Position numbers and translations under genes: made by a program. Below, piece after piece: positions 54,704 through 64,000 of a stretch of DNA of 64,000 nt. The stretch is taken from positions 273,593,968-273,657,967 of the forward strand of contig CM060950.1 in assembly GCA_030765055.1 (NCBI GenBank), read 5' to 3'. The first letter of the stretch is position 1. Every line of letters starts with the position of its first letter. Origin of the DNA: Mantis religiosa. Its lineage: Eukaryota > Arthropoda > Insecta > Mantodea > Mantidae. The notes below the pieces were generated by a model. That model was not told the DNA's origin and searched no databases. It saw only the letters and a list, made by a program, of their open reading frames with translations.

Positions 54704-57668
54704 TTTTAATGCTTATTTCACAGACATTGCAGAAAATTTAGTAGCTCAAAATATTAACCATATAGGGTGTCAGGAGAATGGTGACAACATAAAGCAATGC
54801 AGTCAATCAATTTTTATATTGCCTGTTACGGAATTGGAATTAGAAGGTGTAGTCCAGGGTATGAAGGCCAAATATTCATCTGGAGTTGATGAAGTACCAG
54901 ATGTTATCATTAAAAAAGTTATACATCAAATAGCTAAGCCACTAGTCAGTCTCTATAATGCATCATTGCAATCGGGTGTATTTCCAGATAAGTTAAAAGT
55001 ATAAAAAATTAAGCCACTTTATAAAAAAGGGGAGAAGAATAAAAGAGAAAATTACAGACCAATATCAATCGTATCATCATTTTCTAAAATATTTGAAAAA
55101 CTGGTTCATAACAGAATGATATCATTCATCTCAAAGTACAGTATTCTTTCAGAGGCCCAAAACAGATTTAGAAAAAATAGATCTACCATAACAGCCATGG
55201 ACAGTTTAATAAATAAAATTCAAGAACCTATTGATAAAAAATTAGTAGTTGTGGGTTTATTTTTAGACTTAACGAAAGCATACAATGTTTTAGATCATGA
55301 AATACTACTCAGGAAATTAAATAAATATGGTTTAAGGGGTATTATGAATAATTGGGTTAAATCCTATTTAAGCAATAAAAAACAGTTTGTAGAACTTCAG
55401 TTTGAAAATAAAGGAAAATTAAATACAGTTCAGTCCAAAGTGAGAGAAGATAGGCAAGGAGTTCCACAAGGATCAGTCCTGGGCCCCTTGTTATTTTCGT
55501 TGTACATAAATGATTTGCCAATTGCCATTAATTCCACAGATGTTATTTTATTTGCAGATGACCCTAACATCCTAATACAAGGAAACAATCAAGAAAGCAT
55601 ACAGACCAAACTCAATGATACTCTATGTAAACTGCACACATGGTTTCAGACGAATGAACTAATTATAAATAAGGATAAGACTATTGCCATTTCATTCCAT
55701 ACTTGCCAAAATAGAAATGTGGTCAAACCTCCAATAGTATTTGATAAAACAGCCATTAGCTACAATAATGAAACAAAATTTTTGGAATTACATATGAATG
55801 AGAACATGAAATAGACCACACATATTCAACATTTAATAAATAAACTGAGTTCCATTTGTTATTTGCTTAAACATTTGAAAAGCTTAATAAATTTATCAGC
55901 ATTGAGAAATATATATTATGGTTACTTTCACAGTCAGTTACAATATGGGATAGTGTTCTGGGGGGAAAAGGCAGATAAGAGTCTTTAAACATCAAAAAAG
56001 AGTGATAAGGATACTAAGTGGGGTGGATAACAGAACATCTTGCAGGCCATTATTCAAAAAACATCAAATATTACCTCTAGCATGTATGTATATTTTGGAA
56101 TTAGTGATCCATGTAAAACAAAATAAACTAATCCTTGTTTCACATAAGCTTGTCCCGTTTCTCTAAACGGTCACGTGACCTTATCACCTCTCATTGGCTG
56201 CTGTTGTAGTATAGACTGTTGTGTGGTAAAAATAGTTTGTTATTTAACATGGTGATATATCTGTATATGTTGGAAGAGAATTGTCTAATTTATATTTTCA
56301 TAACTGTTTTAATTAAATATATTATGCAACAGAGTTGGTTTATCTGAAATGCATGTTAATTCTTAAACGAAGTAAAGAGAAGGTTCCTTTGCTTTCAAAA
56401 ACATGGCACGATAGCATGTGATTTAGCATGACATATCTGTTTATATGACTCTTATCACTGACCTTGTTTTGAACTGGATTAGTCATATATCGCCATTCGA
56501 AGGTGTGTTGTGCCGAGTGCGAGAGCTAAATTATTTTATTGATCGTTTATTGCGCGTGTACTTATTATATGTATAATGGCAGAGTTTACTGCCAGGTTTT
56601 TGCTAAAGCATCGCAAGGGAAAACCTTTACAAAGCGGTGAAAAAAGAATTGTGGTGCATATGTTTAATGCACTCACAGAGAAGAATCCGTCGTTGTCAGT
56701 GAGAGAAGTTGAACAGCTGTGCTCTAAACTTACAGGTGTGTTAGATGCATAGGAACATTGCGACATGAAATTGAGACAACAGGAAAACTTACGACTCCAG
56801 GGGCAATATTGCTGTGTGGCGAAGACGTTATTTAAGGACAATCAGATTGTACCGGGATACAAATCACAAAATATACTACCTTGACAAGACATGGGTGAAT
56901 GAAGGACACACAAGTATGGCGTGACACGACTTTTAAGACTGAAAGACAAGCATTTCTGCAATGTATGTGTGCTGGTTTTAAAAAATCCCAGTGGAAAAGG
57001 CCGAAGGCTTTTCATTATAAACTTGGTTCAGTTTCATTGCTCATTCATTCAGTTTCAACTTGCTCAGTTTCATTATAAACTTCATTATTTTTGCATGCTT
57101 TCATATTCTTATTTGTATGATTTTATCTATCTTCCTGGCAATTATTATGACATTTATTGCAGGTTTAAATGTGACGGGAGGAAGGCACTGCCTATGGCCT
57201 ATGGCGCGAAAGCATTAGCCAATTAGGATGAGGGGGAAGGTAGTTGCACGCGGAGTGATCCATGTCAGCGGGGCAAGGTTATATGAAACAGAGATTACAA
57301 ATACAAAATTACAAAAATGCCGATATTCACAAATACAATACACGTCAGAAAGATGACTTTCACATTCATAGTTGTAGAACGGAAATCTTCAGGTCTCGTG
57401 CTATCAATAAAGGTATAAGATTATACAACAGGCTACCAGAAAATATTAAACAAATGAAGAGCCTAATACATTTTAAAAAGGGAGTAAAACTCTTTTTACT
57501 GCAACATTCATTTTATTCATTTATTCATTTTATTCATTTTATTCTGAGTTTTTAAATGTTAATTAGTTTTAAGTGATTGTAAATAATGACAATAGCCATT
57601 AATGTAATTTTTATACTATGACGTGTGTGATATCAATCGAAAGTACAAAATAAATTGAATTGAATTAA
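54704..57668 (+). mobile_element. LINE-E (CR1/Jockey group) inside the transposase-like gene
   Basis: Frames 54,699-55,004 and 55,116-55,814 are the same frame with a single TAA between. SGVDEVPDVIIKK, ENYRPISIVSSFSKIFEKL, GLFLDLTKAYNVLDH, GVPQGSVLGPLLFSLYINDL and FADDPNIL are the RT motifs, all catalytic Asp intact. The thumb and YGIVFWG follow with breaks. After an inserted DNA transposon it ends with HKYNTRQKDDFHIH and LYNRLPENIKQMKS (57,262-57,555). The tail is (TTGAA)n at about 57,650. 5' truncated, no endonuclease. Confidence 0.85.
56130..57258 (+). mobile_element. Internally deleted DDE_3 transposon in LINE-E
   Basis: 56,577-56,751 encodes EFTARFLLKHRKGKPLQSGE and KNPSLSVREVEQLCSKLTGV, the N-terminal HTH region. 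Then GKLTTPG, IYYLDKTWVNEGHT (first catalytic Asp as DKTW for DETW) and LKNPSGKGRRL. The middle part is deleted. Same family as the pieces at 10.6 and 32.8 kb. Ends are approximate; T/A-rich flanks. Confidence 0.7.
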
Positions 57669-57905
57669 ATCATGAAGTAGAGTAAACTCCACATTTGTGA
57701 ACAATTACTTTTATATAGCATTTCTGTATGTTCTTTATATAGTTTATATTTATTTGCTTTTTCTACTTTAGACTTTTGTTGGATCCTGTATCTGTTACAG
57801 TTTTTAGTCTTATGTAACTTTTTATATTTATCTTTGTATCTTGAACTGACGTGTCCTATAACATATGTATTATGTTCCAAAGGATGGAAAAAATACAATA
57901 CAATA
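57669..57905 (+). mobile_element. LINE 3' end with (ATACA)n tail
   Basis: Ends acatatgtattatgttccaa, aggatgg and then aatacaatacaatacat, a typical CR1/Jockey 3' UTR end with a simple tail. No coding left. Confidence 0.5.
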
Positions 57906-58590
57906 CATAGTGAAAGGCGATTTCTCAGAAAATTATGCTTTTGTTATTCAGGATTCTGTTCAGGGGATACACTGGAACTATAGTCAGGCCACAATTCATC
58001 CTTTTGTGATCTACTATAAAGACAATAGTGACAAAACATTTTAACTTTGTTGCTATTTCTAAATGCTTAAAACATGACACCAGAGCTGTCCACCTTTTCC
58101 AAACAAAACTGTTACTATTTGTGAAACAGAAACTGAGAGTACTGCGTAAAGTAATATATTTTTCAGATGGGTCAAGTGCTCAGTATAAAAAATAAAACAA
58201 ATTTTTTCAAACATCTGTTTACACAAAAATGACTTTAAATTCAAGCAGAGTGGCACATTTTTGCCACATCCCACGGAAAAGGATCTTGGGTTGGTATCGG
58301 TGGTACTGTTAAAAGACTAGCAATGAAAGCTAGCCTTCAGCCTGGAATAGACCCTATCACAACTCCAAGAAAACTGTTCACCTGGGCCGAGAAGAACATT
58401 TCCAATGTAGTTTTCAACTTTTTATCCGATAGTCAATATAAGGAGCATAATGTATTTCAATCAAGATACCAACAAGCAAAAGTGGTGGGAGGCACTTTAC
58501 AATTGCATTCTTTTCTGCCAATATGTATCTCAGGCAGTAATAAAAAACTATTCATTGCAAAGCGAAGGGAGAGTGGTGGATATTAAAACT

Positions 58591-59320
58591 CCTTAACCGT
58601 TCTATGATTAATTTTAAATCAATGCAACAAAATACGTGGTGACTGCAAGTGTAAATTTGTGACTGGAATTTCAAACTATGGAATGTTGTGTGATGAATGT
58701 GATCAGAGAGAAATATTAATAATATCATCACCGAGCTTCTGGAAACAGAAATAATCATTGACCTTGTAGGTGATGACAGCAGTGAAATGCAAGATACGCC
58801 GTCAACTGGCACAGTGTGTGTGCGTCTTGACCTTGTCAGCAGCGCTGCTTGACTTGGTAAATTACTTCAATTTCTCTCTTATTATTTGGGTTCCCAATCT
58901 GAATTTTTTCCTGAGGTTATATGACATCATGAGGATAGTTTTAAATTTTTTCAGAATTTTTTTAGTAAAGTGTTAGCATTGATAATGATATTTGTAATCT
59001 TAATGCCTTTGTGAAAATATAAATATTACATGAAATATTTTTTGTTTAATGTGTAAATGAAGTATACATTTCATTTTAGAAAATGAGCCAAAAATTATAT
59101 TTTTCTGCCAAGAATAACCAGATATATTCACATTAATGTAGAATGATGCGCGCAAAATACCCAAATGTTTAATTTTTTTTATTGGCCAAAATAATTAAAC
59201 CAGAGACTAACAAAAAAATACGTGTATCATTTTTTCCTTCATAGAACATATAAACTTAATATCAATGAAATCGGAGACATGAAGGTCAATTTTCCCTGAA
59301 ATTTTTGTGATTTGACATGG
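58591..59320. other. No assigned gene
   Basis: Possibly the decayed C-terminal end of the transposase-like gene (a Cys-rich reading CKCKFVTG.. near 58,650) then AT-rich spacer. Confidence 0.4.
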
Positions 59321-60800
59321 AATGACTCATGTCTCTCACAAGGAAGCACATACATCAGCTCCAACTTGCATTAATTGCAGAAGTGAACTTCCATTAAGTT
59401 CCCAAGAAGATCTTCATTTTACAGAGAAAAGGCAATCCAGGAGAAAAGGCATTTTTCTCAGAAGACAGGAATATCTTGTGTATCTGCCAACTCTCTGTCC
59501 CAAGTCTGGTACTTATTGTTCAGTTGTAGCTAAACCATTACTAGCCACAAAATTTCAGACTAGTGATATTAAGGGATCATCTTTGCAGAAAAGATTATTT
59601 TAGGTAGATCATTTCCAAAGCCTTTGACATCAACTGCTACGTCTGCATCAACATCTACAAATTCTGTTACATAAAAGAATGCTACAGTAAAATCACCATC
59701 AAATTGTCCAACTTCAATAAGACTGGCTAGTTGTAATGCAGAATTCATCACCGAAATGTTCAAGACCGTCTATAATGGAAGTGCCTTCCTGAAAATAAGT
59801 AATAGATCTGCCACCAAAACAAAGGGGAAACAATCTCCTCAGAGATCCTTTTCCGAGAAATCTTCTAAGGACTCAGATTGGTGATGTTAATCTTCATCAA
59901 TCTCCATATTCAATAAATTTAAAATTCTATCCAAAGTTTACTGTAGAGATAGGGCCCTTGCCCACAGAGGAGACTGAGCAACAGGATTCTGCCTACACTG
60001 TCAGAACAACAGTGAAAAAGAGCCTGATAATTTTGCAGTAAAAGAGTTAGCCCAATACCAAAGAAAAGGGATAAATTGATTGGACTAGTGCTGTCTTCAA
60101 CATAGTGGAATTTTACAGTTGAGAACTTATCACATTTTAATTACCATGGCCATCCTACAGTTGAACATATGTGAAATTAGAATACATCAGCCGAGCTTAA
60201 ACCTCTGTTCAGTAAAAATTAGTCTTTGGCCGTATGTTGCAAGGGACTAAATTCTGTCCACAAGACTGCTTTAAGATCAGAGAATACTCTCCAGTATAGT
60301 GTGATCTTACATGAGAAGAGGATATTCTTGTGCACAGGGATACTATGATGCTCATCAGAGTTGATATATTCATGGAATCTGTATCCTTACAGTCTCACTT
60401 TCAGTCAGTTACTGCAGGAATTGAACTGCTATCCATCCATCTTATGATATGTAATATTTATCTCTCTCTGACCACCTCTCTCTCACTGATTGAAAGATCT
60501 GGTTTCCCAGTTACCAACAATTTTTATGCTGATGGGAGACCTCAATCCCATAACCCTCTTTGCAGCTCACTCCAGGCTTGTTCGAGAGGCAAACTGGTCG
60601 CCATTTTCTTGACAATTACTACCTAGCTCTCTTGAACGCCTGAGGTGTTTGACTCCTCCTGTAGTTTTTCACATGTTGTTTTCACAGTTTGTTGAATGCA
60701 GTTTTTTCCTTCCAATGGATTGTCATCTCTGATTTACACTCTAATAACCACTTTACATGTTTTATTGAAACTTTGAAAAATCAAAACTTTATTGAGTACT
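59321..60800 (+). pseudogene. I-like LINE remnant: gag knuckle and endonuclease
   Basis: 59,322-59,603 encodes CINCRSELPLSSQEDL, a late zinc-knuckle segment, then a Ser/Thr-rich stretch. From about 60,135 endonuclease-like pieces follow: ILQLNICEIRIHQPSLNL, LMGDLN (60,530-60,550) and WIVISDLHSNNHFT (about 60,717), matching ILQWN..GIR, GDLN and SDH motifs. Stops throughout. Same clade style as the intact copy at 13-18.8 kb but far older. Confidence 0.6.
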
Positions 60801-62290
60801 GAATGTCAATATATCTCAGACTATCCCTGACTGGATTGCTGCCCTTATGTCCTATGGATAGCTTTCTGCAATTCATACACTTAGCAAAAATGACATAATT
60901 GACATGTGCTGTTTAAGCTCCCTTTAATCCACTTTCTCTCCAGTTTTTCAATTATTCACCTCCCCATTTCTTTATTTTCACTTACCTCTGACACTTTTTT
61001 TCTTACCCTTGCTGCTTTTACTTAACTGTATTATATTTACCCCTTTCCCTTTACCTTATTGGTTCAAATGGCTTTAGCTTCATACAAGCTTACCCTTTTC
61101 CTAATTAGTTATTGTTGTTTAATAATTTTAACCTTATTAAGTGCTGATGTTCTATTCTATCACAACTATTATCTTCTCACCCTTTCATTTTGCTCTTATT
61201 TGCCCTGCTTTAATTTCAATCACCTCTTTATCCTTTCTTATTAGTTACTTCTTCCTAAATTTCCTCATCTGTTTACTCTGTCTAATCACACAATGTGTAG
61301 GTTCTTCTTCTTATTTCCTTTTTTAATCAATTTTCACTTTTTGTATTGTTGCATACCTCTGACCAGCAATCCTGTCTTCTCACATGTAACTTTTAACAAC
61401 CTTTCTCTTCTTCTGTATTATCCCTATTTGATTTCAGAATTGCTCCTCCAAATTTTTCACTCATAACACACTGTATACTAGTTCTCCTCCCATTGCCATG
61501 ACACACATGTTTTCACTCGCTTTATAACTTAAGCATTCTTCTCTCTCTGGTAAATGCCTTCATGTGTTCTTTGTTGAGGTTGCCCACCAAATTCATCAAC
61601 TTCTGCAATGCAGCATGGGAATATGACACTTATTTGTCGTTCTCATGATGCAGACTTGTACCTACACATTAGAGAAGCAAGTATCATCATCAATAGGCTA
61701 CACATTATCAATTGTTGACATGGCCTCCTCAGGTGAATATGTTTTCTGTAAATGTGGATGAAATTGCATAACAGGAAGAAAAGAAAATGGGTTCATGATT
61801 TTAATATGGCAAGGCATTTATATCTTACTACATGATTCACTAAAAAAATTTGGTAAAATTCCTGTAATACTATCGAACGTACCATGAAAGCTAATAAAGC
61901 AGATAATTTATCCATTATTAAGAAAGCAAGACACAAACTACAGGAAGGCTATAAGTCCTGAGGAAATTCTATTTATAACACTAAGATAAGTTTAAAGCTT
62001 AGTATAATAACTTTTTATTAAAAAACTAACTTCTTTATTATATAACAAACACTTATTCATGCTGATGTATATAAATAATATTTGTGGAATGCTTTTTTTG
62101 TTTTGTTTTTACTTACAATGCTGTATCACATATTTGGAATTATGCATATCATTGTGAGTGACCATGTTCTAGCTTGTTTTCTTCTGCTAAATTCACTGCA
62201 TGTGATAACATCGTGACAGTACACAGGTTGTCAATCACCATATTGTGTACAGAAGTTGAAGGATAGGAATGCATATTATCACTACACTGA
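60801..62290. other. No assigned gene, pyrimidine-rich to 61,560
   Basis: Could be the continuing, unrecognisable ORF2 of the preceding LINE. Small frames at 61,059 and 61,141 are Leu/Phe-rich products of T-rich DNA. Confidence 0.5.
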
Positions 62291-62293
62291 ATT

Positions 62294-62526
62294 TTGTAAT
62301 TTACGTCCTCCAACGTTTAGTCATATCGGACGATGAATGGAGTGGGTGAAATGATGCTCATATGAATCCAGGGTCCATGGAGCTTAGAGTTACCCGACAT
62401 TCGTCTTTCATGATAAGGGAAAACCGTGGAAAAAACCTTATCCAGGTAACTCACCCTGACCGAGATTTGAACTCGGGACCTCTTGAACGTGAGGCAGACA
62501 CGCTACCACCACGCTACCGAGGCGGG
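62294..62526 (-). mobile_element. SINE-A copy
   Basis: Full-length, same structure as 52.06-52.30 kb. Flanks CTACACTGAATT and CTACAGTGAAATT (62282 and 62527) suggest a TSD. Confidence 0.88.
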
Positions 62527-62569
62527 CTACAGTGAAATTGCTGGGTGATCACAACTTAAATGAACTTTT

Positions 62570-62801
62570 TGTAATTTTACGTCCTCCAACGTTAAGTCAT
62601 ATCAGAGGATGGATGGAATTGGTGAAATGCTGCTCAAATGAGTCCGGGGTCCATGAAGCTTAGAGTTACCCGACATTTGTCTATCAGGATAAGGGAAAAC
62701 CCCAGAAAAACCTTATCCAGGTAACCTGCCTTAACTAGATTCGAACTCGGAACCTCTTGAACTTGAGGCAGACATGCTACCACCACGCTACTGAGGCGGG
62801 C
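62570..62801 (-). mobile_element. SINE-A copy
   Basis: Full-length, flanked by AAATGAACTTTT (62558) and AAATGAGCTTTT (62802), a 12-bp TSD with one change. Confidence 0.88.
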
Positions 62802-62962
62802 AAATGAGCTTTTATCTGCACTTTCGAGGTGATTCTTCATGTACCTATTCTACGTGTTTGAGGTAGTGGCTGTATCATTTCTTGTACACTAATCTCCTCA
62901 CTGTTTTCTTCTGTCATGACAGGAGATGATTGTTCTTCCCTTGTAGCTGATTGCTCCTCTTC

Positions 62963-63003
62963 CATCATCATCATCATCATCATCATCGTCGTCATCATCA
63001 ATT
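62963..63003. repeat. (TCA)n microsatellite
   Basis: CATCAT units with two CGTC variants. Confidence 0.95.
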
Positions 63004-63089
63004 CATGACACTTTTCTATGGTGCTTAGTTATGCTTGAGCATTCAATTTAAAAAAGAAGAAACAACAATTACCAAATTGTGAAGGAAGT

Positions 63090-63467
63090 GTGTCCAACAT
63101 ATGGACAGCACTTCAATTTGAGTTTATTTATACCTGTACCGTCAAAGGAGCTATAGAAGAGTATTTCTGAAAGATATTTGGAACTTTGGAATATGCCTAA
63201 CTGCATTGGCGCCATTGTGGGAAATAAGTTCTTATTCAGTACCCCAAAAACAGTGGCCTATCCATCTACAACTACAAAGGCTATTTTTATGTTGTGCTAT
63301 TAGCTTTAGTTGATGCAGATGGGTTTTCCATTGCTAGAGGCTGCTGACTATGACAGTAATAGTGATAATGGTGTGTTGCAAAACTCAGCTTTAGAAGGAA
63401 ACCTTCAGCAGGACACAATGAATATACCTGATCCCAAGAGACTACCAAAGGATGATCACTGTTCACC

Positions 63468-63501
<34 letters not shown>

Positions 63502-63690
63502 TGGGATGAAGCTTTTCCAACACAGAAGCATATCATGCGACCCTATCCTCTAAGAGAACTTTAAAGTGAAACACAAATTTTTAACTGTAGAGTTAGTAGA
63601 GCCAGAAAGAGTGTAGAGTGTGATTTTGGAATGCTTGCTTCTAAATTTAAAGAATTCTTGGTACAGCTACAGCCTGTGAACCTGGTAAAA
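63090..63690 (+). pseudogene. PIF/Harbinger transposase relic
   Basis: Pieces in three frames: NMPNCIGAI, YNYKGYF and LLALVDAD (63,180-63,320), then SNSDNGVLQNSALEGNL, MNIPDPKRLPKDD, DEAFPTQKHIMRPYP, and SRARKSVECDFGMLASKF at 63,597-63,650. These follow the catalytic domain of HARBI1-like DDE transposases (NCxGAIDG, DxGxxGSNSDGG, GDEAFP, RARRxVEN..GxL). The GAIDG Asp is lost (GAIVG), and a 31-T run (63470-63500) interrupts the domain. Confidence 0.8.
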
Positions 63691-63796
63691 CATATATAGT
63701 GCCTTATTTTTCACTGGTGACTGGCTGGCCAGCAAGCGGGCTGCAGCAGAAGACACTCTGCCACTGCACTCAGCACACTGCTGCCGCATAGAATAT

Positions 63797-63991
63797 TTAA
63801 ATTCTCGCATTTAGGTTTGTCATGTAAATTGTAATTACAATAATCATGTTTGTCACAGAAGGTGTTGGAAATGATATCCCTGTGCTGCCACACATCTCAC
63901 ACCTTCGAAGAAAATTTCTGTTGACATGCATTAATTCATCTTTTGAAATTGCAGTAATTTCTCTTTTGATATTGTTTTTCAGTTCTTCCAA
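63797..63991 (-). pseudogene. Tc1/mariner-like transposase C-terminus
   Basis: Minus-strand frame MEELKNNIKREITAISKDEL then MHVNRNFLRRCEMC resembles the last 45 residues of insect Tc1/mariner-type transposases (LKxxIRxEIxxIPxxxLxxVxxNFxxRxxxC). The rest lies beyond the window. Confidence 0.6.
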
Positions 63992-64000
63992 TGTATGCTT

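Larger units (their letters stand above)
53434..58590 (+). pseudogene. Transposase-like gene split by a LINE
   Basis: Starts MSDLVQSSYCYCFNPF; the main frame 53,707-54,456 (249 aa) has CYPRDKFQKIL, MPGRKNVVSVEENGKRIHKQ, KRLILCILKETYQ and GTSGTRSVCVCAHHENVKL. It continues in other frames to KENLALGECI at about 54,700. After the insertion it resumes at about 57,905 with VKGDFSENYAFVIQDSVQGI, then YFSDGSSAQYKNKKNFINIC, FATSHGKGSWVGIGGTVKRL and the frame 58,323-58,586. A family of such proteins is widespread in aphids and other invertebrates and looks transposon-derived (from memory). The SDG..QYKN block could supply a catalytic Asp. A 15-C run at 54414-54428 shifts the frame. Confidence 0.65.

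Noticed and set aside
59569..59763. 64-aa minus-strand Asp/Val-rich frame
   Set aside because: Antisense of the Ser/Thr-rich LINE gag tail.
63287..63523. Frame with a poly-Lys run
   Set aside because: Antisense of the Harbinger relic and its poly-T tract.

Overview
The window looks like intergenic and intronic DNA from a large, repeat-rich arthropod genome, most likely an insect. The background is AT-rich. I see no bacterial gene organisation and no intact host gene, but many layered transposable elements: Penelope-like elements (PLEs) with hammerhead-like ends, several LINE clades, gypsy LTRs, hAT, mariner, IS630/DDE_3 and PIF/Harbinger relics, and tRNA-headed SINEs. The only plausible host-gene piece is one short exon at 49,835-49,907 that resembles the d4/DPF zinc-finger family. 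The species call is inference.

Layout. 1-21,000 is mainly one old plus-strand LINE (here LINE-A) split by later insertions. ORF1 lies at 1.4-2.7 kb, endonuclease at 2.9-3.1 kb, linker at 4.1-4.3 kb, reverse transcriptase (RT) at 8.65-9.65 kb, thumb at 12.1-12.5 kb and C-terminus at 20.4-21.0 kb. The insertions are solo LTRs, PLE pieces, a minus-strand LINE-B (4.35-8.0 kb), a DNA transposon with long inverted repeats (9.7-12.1 kb) and an apparently intact I-like LINE (13.2-18.85 kb; ORF1 387 aa, ORF2 1228 aa). 21.0-24.0 kb is a ZBED5-like hAT relic, split by a solo LTR that itself carries a PLE piece. 25.2-26.4 kb is a fold-back PLE. 27.0-32.1 kb is a decayed gypsy element with two dissimilar LTRs.

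32.1-44.1 kb is a minus-strand LINE-C with an SGNH-type ORF1. It is interrupted by a candidate new DNA transposon (33.7-38.9 kb) with terminal and subterminal repeats and a spliced gene resembling the insect DUF7869 family; that gene is itself split by a mariner. LINE-C is also interrupted by an RNase H LINE (40.9-43.3 kb) that carries a truncated PLE. 44.1-48.9 kb holds PLEs, including one near-complete copy with two SINE insertions and a 159-bp fold-back SINE. 48.9-53.4 kb is mostly featureless apart from the candidate exon, SINE copies and a LINE gag piece.

53.4-58.6 kb is a transposase-like gene cut by a LINE, which in turn contains a DDE_3 transposon relic. 59.3-60.8 kb is a decayed I-like LINE. 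62.3-62.8 kb has two SINE-A copies, 63.1-63.7 kb is a PIF/Harbinger relic, and the window ends inside a transposase C-terminus.

Most elements are dead. The I-like LINE is the only one with every visible catalytic motif intact. Target-site duplications (TSDs) read directly from the sequence support much of the nesting order. The most unusual signals are hammerhead-like motifs of five sequence types at PLE ends, in one copy read in frame as the end of the endonuclease ORF, and the repeat-bounded spliced DUF7869-like gene.
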